DNA of 64,000 nucleotides from Serpula lacrymans var. lacrymans S7.9 (Eukaryota; Basidiomycota; Agaricomycetes; Boletales; Serpulaceae): positions 1,906,430-1,970,429 of the forward strand of contig NW_006763295.1 of assembly GCF_000218685.1 (NCBI RefSeq), given 5' to 3'. A model generated the notes under the pieces. It saw only the letters and a program-made list of their open reading frames with translations. It was not told where the DNA came from and did no database searches. The position numbers and the translations under genes were made by a program. Every line of letters starts with the position of its first letter. The stretch's first letter is position 1. Positions 58,578 to 64,000 of this stretch are shown here, one piece after another.

Positions 58578-60269
58578 ATGTCTCAGCAATCAGCCGCGCC
58601 TAAGCCTTCGTTGCAGGGGGTCAGAATAAAAGCCAGAAAGGGAGCCGTGAAAGCTCACGCAAAGCACGAACCGTCAAGTTTGTATCTTTCGTCTCTGCCA
58701 GCTGGTGACATCCGTTCTCAGTTCTCCTTTCAGTCTTCAGAGACCAGTTATACAAACATCTCGAAACCGTACCAGAAGGCGATTTTGATTCTTTTGCCAC
58801 AAAACTAGTCCAAGCAGGTTCAACTCTCGAATTTCTCAAATATGCAGACGCTCTTTTCGAAATCGTCCTCGTTGGCGGTCTCATCCAGCCTGGAGGCAGC
58901 TACGTTGATGATGGTGCACCGACTTCTCCCTTCACCATCTTCAGCGCAAAGGAGCCTGTGGAGGTGGATGACGTGAAAAGATACATCGAAGTCCTTAATA
59001 AACTTATCAGAAGGCATGTTTGAACCACACGACGATATTTTGTCGAGCTTGAAAAAACTGACTTGGTATCCCTTAGATACAAATATCTTCAGAAACCTCT
59101 TGAGGAGTCTTCCCTCCCAGGCCTTCTGCAGTACATCCACCGCTGGTCTCCTGCGCAGAAAGACAAGCTGTCTACTGCGACTGGCCTTTTGATGTCTCAA
59201 GGCCTTGCAAATGCATCGTGCCTTCAGAGTTTGACAAAGGACCATCTGGTGAAAAATGGCAAGCTTGTTTGACTCTATGCTGTCATCCCTGCAGATCGTT
59301 AACTGTCTATACTCTTCAGATGTGTCTGTAAGCGTCGTAACCACCATTTTCCGTTGCTATCTATTGGACCAATCCATGGATCATCTCTCGGGCACCTTGA
59401 AGCGTGGAGGGATCAAAGATATTCTCGCATTCTTCCCGCCCAACAGGCGCTCCGCTAAACTCTTGGACGAGCACTTCAAGAAAGAAGGTCTCCCTCAGGT
59501 CGCAGAGTGGTACGCCAAAAAACAATACGCCGTTGTCAAGGAAGGCATCGTGTCGGAATTGAAGGAGTTGTCTGACCATGGAGAACCTCCTGAAGCGGTA
59601 TGTATATGTATATCTTGTGCGCATATAAGCCTCCTGACAGATGTCGTCCCCCCTTAGATCATTGCCGCCATCCATAGCAAACAGGAAGAACTCCCGTTGC
59701 CTGAGACAGAGCTGATACAATGTATCTGGCAGGGTCTCATTGCTTCGGTCGATTGGAGCGCCCGCCCGGATCAAATTGAAGGTCTCGCTCTTCGAGAAGT
59801 AGGAGTATGTCCTCTTTCCCCAACCAACCCCCCCCTTCCACCGCCATACTAACTAACAATACTCGGACCTAGAAATTCTCTACGATCCTCGAGCCGTTCT
59901 GCAAGGGGCCGAAGATCGAGGTCGCACTGATCAACGTCGTTCAAGTGTATTGTTACGAAGACACGCGCATTATGAAAGCGTTTCCGCAGATATTGAAGGT
60001 CGGCCTCGTGTTTTCTCACCAGTCCATCCCGCTCGTTGTGCTGACTGTTGCATCATCTAGGTTTTGTATAATAAGGATTGTATTACCGATCAAGCCATCA
60101 TATACTGGTACCAGAAGGGCTCGAAGCCACAGGGTAGACAGCATTTCTTGAAGAGTACGGAGGCTCTTGTCAAGGTGAGGTTGTTTATCAAAGACAAGTC
60201 TTACCACTTCTAACTCCCGCCATTCAGTTTTTGCAAGAACAAGAGAGCGACGATGACGATGACGAATAG
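58578..60269 (+). CDS. eIF5-mimic protein (BZW1/BZW2, W2 domain)
   Basis: Translation regulator that binds eIF2 and eIF3 through a C-terminal W2 domain and competes with eIF5, which raises start-codon stringency. The start is MSQQSAAPKPSLQGVRIKAR. The next junction (donor gtttgt near 58679) yields IFRDQLYKHLETVPEGDFDS, then VQAGSTLEFLKYADALFEIV, GGLIQPGG and LSGTLKRGGIKDILAFFPPN. The W2 part is IIAAIHSKQEELPLPETELI, VDWSARPDQIEGLALREVGK, FCKGPKIEVALINVVQVYCY, IMKAFPQILKVLYNKDCITD and IIYWYQKGSKPQGRQHFLKS, then a terminal QEQESDDDDDE. The acidic AA-box-like end is typical. Seven or eight exons. Confidence 0.92.
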
Positions 60270-60550
60270 ACATGCGGTGTTCCCAGATTATTACGTTCAT
60301 GTTACGTTCATGTACAATTTGCAATAGCCATGACTACAGTGTAATGTTGCTATGTATTAACCTGGAGTTTTCTTCTTCTTCCAATTGATAAACAAAATAT
60401 ATCATTGTCTTTACTGTGTATACAGACGCACAAACGTAGTTAATATTATGCACAAACAAAACCTAGCAAGCAAAATGAACAGCGACATTATCTATAAAGC
60501 GCAGACACACCCTCTCTCCGAAATTTGATAGCGATGTCTATTTTTCGAGC

Positions 60551-63500
60551 TCACCACGCTTCTGGCATGGGAGCAAAATCTCCAGACCAACCGTTCGTTC
60601 CGTTCATTTGTAAAAATATACCATCCGAACCATTGACCGGAAGCCCGAGGTCTGTCAAGCTCTAGAATCCACAAAAAAAAACCAAAAAAAAAACGATCGG
60701 TCAATTGGGAGTTCTCAACACATCTCACGAAAAAAAAAAAAAAGTAAAAAAAAAGAAGAAAAAGAGGGGCATGTGCACAAAGCCCACCTCCCGCACGTAC
60801 CTGTTCTTGCAACCAAAGCGGGATAGCGGAGGGACTGAAGATGCCGCGATCGTTGGGCCACGCGAAGCCGAGTTCCTCCATCGTGAACGGGGCCTGCACG
60901 TTCTGCGCCTCGCCATACCCAGAGTTGATGACCATGCCTTCCGGCACGGGAGGCGGAGGCATGTTCGTCACGGGGGTGTTGATGCCTGACATGAGGCCGA
61001 CCTTGCGTTTGAGGTTGGCGAGCATGATTCGGAGGGTGAGAGCATATCTGATAAGAAAAAGAAAAGAAGAAAAAGACCCTCAAGCCGTCAGGGCACCCGA
61101 TATGGAAAGAGAGACGGAAATCACATACCGCTCAGCGGCTACATCAGAGAGGAGCTGTGTAAGTTGTTCGACTTGAGCGGTGATGGCCGGAAGGTCCAAC
61201 TCAGCCGGGAACAAGTTGGCCATTTTTAGGAGGAATAGCCCAGAAAACGCGGCCGTGACAAGGCTATCGTGAACAGCGTATCTAAGGGCGGCCCTGCTTT
61301 GTATTTTAGCGAGTTACAAGGGTGTAGGCGATGGACAGTACTAGCCTATATGACGCTGAGTTGAGGAAGATCGCAAGGCAGTTAAAGGCCGCATCTTTTG
61401 CTTGGAAGGCCAGTTCTCTTTGTTCGAATGGCATCTTGTCCCAAGATACACCTCGAAGGGCCACACAGACAAGCCAGAGTTTGGCATAATGCAGTTCACC
61501 AGCCAGAATTTTTCTTAGCAAGGAATCTTCATCCATCGTTTGGCCTATAGTCGCAATCAGAAACTGCCATTGTAGCGATGGATGATAGAAAGCACATACG
61601 ATGTAAATCGTCGCAATCTGCCCACCATTTGTCAAGAGCAACGTTGGCGCGTCGAATGAACGCCAGCGTGTTATGATTCACTTGACCGTTCAGGGGAGCC
61701 AAAGTCTCGTAGATTTGTGCTATGTCGCGTATATCAGTATGTATTAGCCTGTTAGATACACATCAAGCTTACTTTTTTGGGCAATTAGTTCAACTTGTGA
61801 TATCAGGCGAACATCAGTCGGCGAAGCCATGGGATGACTCAAAAGGATGCGGCAGTGTCGTATTGAGCTCTCCTCACGAAGCACGATGGGCCTACCAGTG
61901 CCCAAACTCATCCTAAATATGAGATTAATGCCCTGCAGTCGAAAACTGAAATACTACACTCACTGATGATCGAACCAATAGAGACACAACCATATGCGAG
62001 CGGAAACAACTGATAGGGATATGAGAACCTAGCTAAAGCTGAGACGGGCGCCACGTACCCAAGTCTCTTTCCTCATCGTCTGTACGCTTTTTACCGCTAT
62101 CGTCAGCTAGTTTTTCCAACGCACGATGCAGCCCAAGGTCTAATGCCATCCGCATAGCATGGCCGCTTGGAAGCCACCCATTTGTGCTCCAAGCCGCAAG
62201 CAACAACATCCCTAGACGAGAGTTGAGAACAAGACGACTATCTAAAAAGCAAGAAACTAACCCATGACAGCCTCTTTTCTGACTACTGGGCCGAAAAGAG
62301 ATGAGCGGGCGATGCCTTGTGCTTCTTCCAGGCATTTGTAAAAGGTGGGACTGAGAGGACCGTTACCACTCCTGATCTTGGAAGCGATCGCCAGAATAGC
62401 GTCGAAAGTCCAGGGTGTCCGCTCCATTAAACTTTCGAATGTATCATAGTTAGGGTCAAATAGCGGGATAAAAAGGTGGCATCCTGCGAAGAAGCTGTTC
62501 ACTGCAGTCAGTGACAAGAACAGGATATGACGCATATATCGAGGTAACGTACATGTGATATAGTTCTCGGGCTTCGTTCTCGGATACTAGGCCCTAAAAT
62601 AGTAGGGTATAAGATATTGAAATGAAACCTTGAAGGATCCGCGTACCTTTTCGATTACATGAGGGAAAGCATTTCGAGGGATAGGTTCTGCCTTTTTGCG
62701 TTTTTTGACCCTAAAAAGTGTGAGAATCAAGATGTGGATGGGCGTTGGCGATGCTTACCTCTGGGAGGAAGTAGAGGGGGCGGCAGCGGCTTCTGCAGCG
62801 GCGTTTGCCAGACCTTGGAGGGCCTCGATAGGAGCGTTTAGGGTAGAGCGAGGCAATGTATCTTCCGACTCGTCCTCTGAAGAAGGAGCAGTGCTGGGAA
62901 TAATGCCATATGTTGCATATTTGTGGGGCTAGACGAATTTGGATGAGCGATATGGTCCGATGGAATGACGATGACTTACAGGCGGGGCGAAACCGGGGAG
63001 TGGGGGAAAGTGGCGGGGATTAGGCCTTGGCTGGTTGTCGATGGCTCCGATTTGGCCATGGATATCATAGCCAGTTCTGGGAGATTGCTGGTAGGCAGAC
63101 ATATCGCGGCTGGGACCTGGACCGATGTTTTGCGGATAGAATGATGGGTTTTGCGGGATAGCAGCGCTAGAGTGACCCTGCGTCTGGACGGCGGACAGAA
63201 TACGGTCGAGGGAAGATTGCATGCCGATCATCTGGCTTTGCATGACCTAGTATGTGAAGGTTAAGGGTGAGGTGTGTATGTGGAGGGTGTTGGCTTACTA
63301 AGTATTGACCCTCGAGTCTGGAGAGGCGCCTGATGGAGGTGAGATGGGGCGGGGATGGTTAGAGCAAGGAGGACTGACTCGACGCTTGGGCCCGACATGG
63401 GCTGTGCATTTTTCTTCTCTGGTTTCTCAAAGACGCAGTGTGTTCCACTGAGCTGGCATCGACGACAGGGAGCCTAGGAGAGAGGTCAGCCGGGCCGGGC

Positions 63501-63782
63501 GGAGGGGCGGTCCAGAGGGAGGATAACGAGTACGGCAAAGAACGAACTGACCTCTCCTTCACATCTGTTTTTGCCCTTCCTGCACGCGGTACAGGCCCGC
63601 GCTCCTCTCTTCGGTATGTGGACGGCCTGTTGCTGCGCGGATCCCCCGGCTGCCTCACTGGGCGACTGGGTCATCTCTGACCTCCCTTCGCCAATGCTCG
63701 TTCGCCGTCGTTTCGCTGGCACGTCTGACCCAGCAGAGGCAGAGGCAGAGGCAGAGGCAGAGGCAGTTGGCGACAGGGACAT
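60551..63782 (-). CDS. Zn(II)2Cys6 fungal-specific transcription factor
   Basis: Nuclear regulator with an N-terminal binuclear zinc cluster. The start is MSLSPTASASASASASAGSD, whose Ala-Ser run is encoded by a GGCAGA-type hexanucleotide repeat (63736-63765). The cluster ACTACRKGKNRCEGE plus, across an intron, APCRRCQLSGTHCVF provides six Cys in the expected spacing. A short linker coiled coil (LSRLEGQYLVMQSQMIGMQS) follows. The middle-homology (fungal_trans) domain includes LFIPLFDPNYDTFESL, RTPWTFDAILAIASKIRSGN and STNGWLPSGHAMRMALDLGL. The gene ends ...DLGLPVNGSDGIFLQMNGTN before TGA at 60553-60551. About ten introns; one near 60680-60780 contains long A/T homopolymers. The target genes are unknown; the neighbours give no pathway hint. 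Confidence 0.88.
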
Positions 63783-64000
63783 GGCGACTGCAATAATAAA
63801 GATGCGCTTCAGCCCGACCTCGTCCGAGCTCTATTCGTTATGGACTCAAAAAGCCGCTGAGCAGGATGGACCCTATACAGCCTGTCGTCCTCTCGCCACG
63901 TGCCATCACACCCCAATCCGGAATTTCAGATCACTTGACTTCCACCGCGCTCCCTCGCTCATCCCACTCACACCAGTTGCCATAATACATCCCTCAATGC
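63783..64000. promoter_or_regulatory. Upstream region of the zinc-cluster gene
   Basis: 218 bp to the window edge; nothing specific recognised. Confidence 0.3.

Noticed and set aside
63736..63765. A CRISPR-like short tandem array
   Set aside because: It is a hexanucleotide microsatellite encoding Ala-Ser at the start of the zinc-cluster protein; there are no spacers and the DNA is eukaryotic.

Overview
This window is nuclear DNA from a filamentous basidiomycete, most likely an agaricomycete (mushroom-forming fungus). Genes carry many short introns, mostly about 45-70 nt. The proteins recognised are eukaryotic housekeeping proteins mixed with families typical of Agaricomycetes: F-box/LRR proteins, DUF6593-like proteins, an UNC93-like transporter and a Cib1/Hxl1-type HAC1 regulator. 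Gene models were built by hand. Splice sites were chosen so that phase and family motifs both agree, and exon lengths were summed to whole codons where stated.

Layout. 1-1043 is the 3' part of a nucleotidyltransferase-like hypothetical gene. 1265-3595 (-) is UV-damage endonuclease UVE1, divergent from a Ctr copper transporter (4103-4852, +). 5188-6357 (-) is proteasome subunit PRE9/PSMA4 and 6701-7702 (-) is gluconokinase. 9013-11315 (-) is a DUF6593-like protein with a long PY-motif tail. 12259-12731 (+) is the H2A.Z chaperone CHZ1. 13138-15206 (-) is an F-box/LRR protein, divergent from a flavin monooxygenase (15570-18098, +). 18171-19686 (-) is a TatD nuclease, followed by an intron-containing tRNA-Gln.

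20508-23726 is a PIF/Harbinger transposon with terminal inverted repeats, a TTA target duplication, a Myb/SANT gene and a DDE transposase, both genes damaged. Next come an UNC93-like transporter (24209-26117, -), an unknown coiled-coil gene (26714-27453, +) and arginine methyltransferase HMT1/PRMT1 (-). A 1.25-kb tandem duplication follows; it doubled a small PY-motif membrane-protein gene and left a truncated HMT1 fragment. 32044-34821 (-) is an unknown protein with three 48-residue repeats. 35073-37652 is a second mobile-element block: a 94-bp inverted-repeat pair abutting a degenerate Harbinger relative.

37959-39599 (+) is a HAC1-like bZIP whose two coding halves lie in different frames and need an Ire1-type (non-spliceosomal) intron to be joined. 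Then come tRNA-Asp, proteasome assembly chaperone PAC2 (+), ribosome biogenesis factor RRP12 (-), a glycerolipid acyltransferase (+), a four-TM membrane protein (-), a salicylate-hydroxylase-like FAD monooxygenase (+), tRNA-His, the choline-transporter-like PNS1 (-), a Ptc1-like PP2C phosphatase (-), an eIF5-mimic (BZW) protein (+) and a Zn2Cys6 transcription factor (-).

There is no operon logic. Several neighbours are divergent pairs that share short promoters: UVE1/CTR, F-box/FMO, HMT1/PY-protein and RRP12/acyltransferase. PRE9 and PAC2 both serve the 20S proteasome, and HAC1 is the expected ER-stress regulator. I found no clearly undescribed system. The most noteworthy features are the HAC1 frame switch, the very small exons (down to 9 nt, and one exon whose coding part is only ATG), the tandem duplication with a lost splice acceptor, and the two Harbinger relatives.
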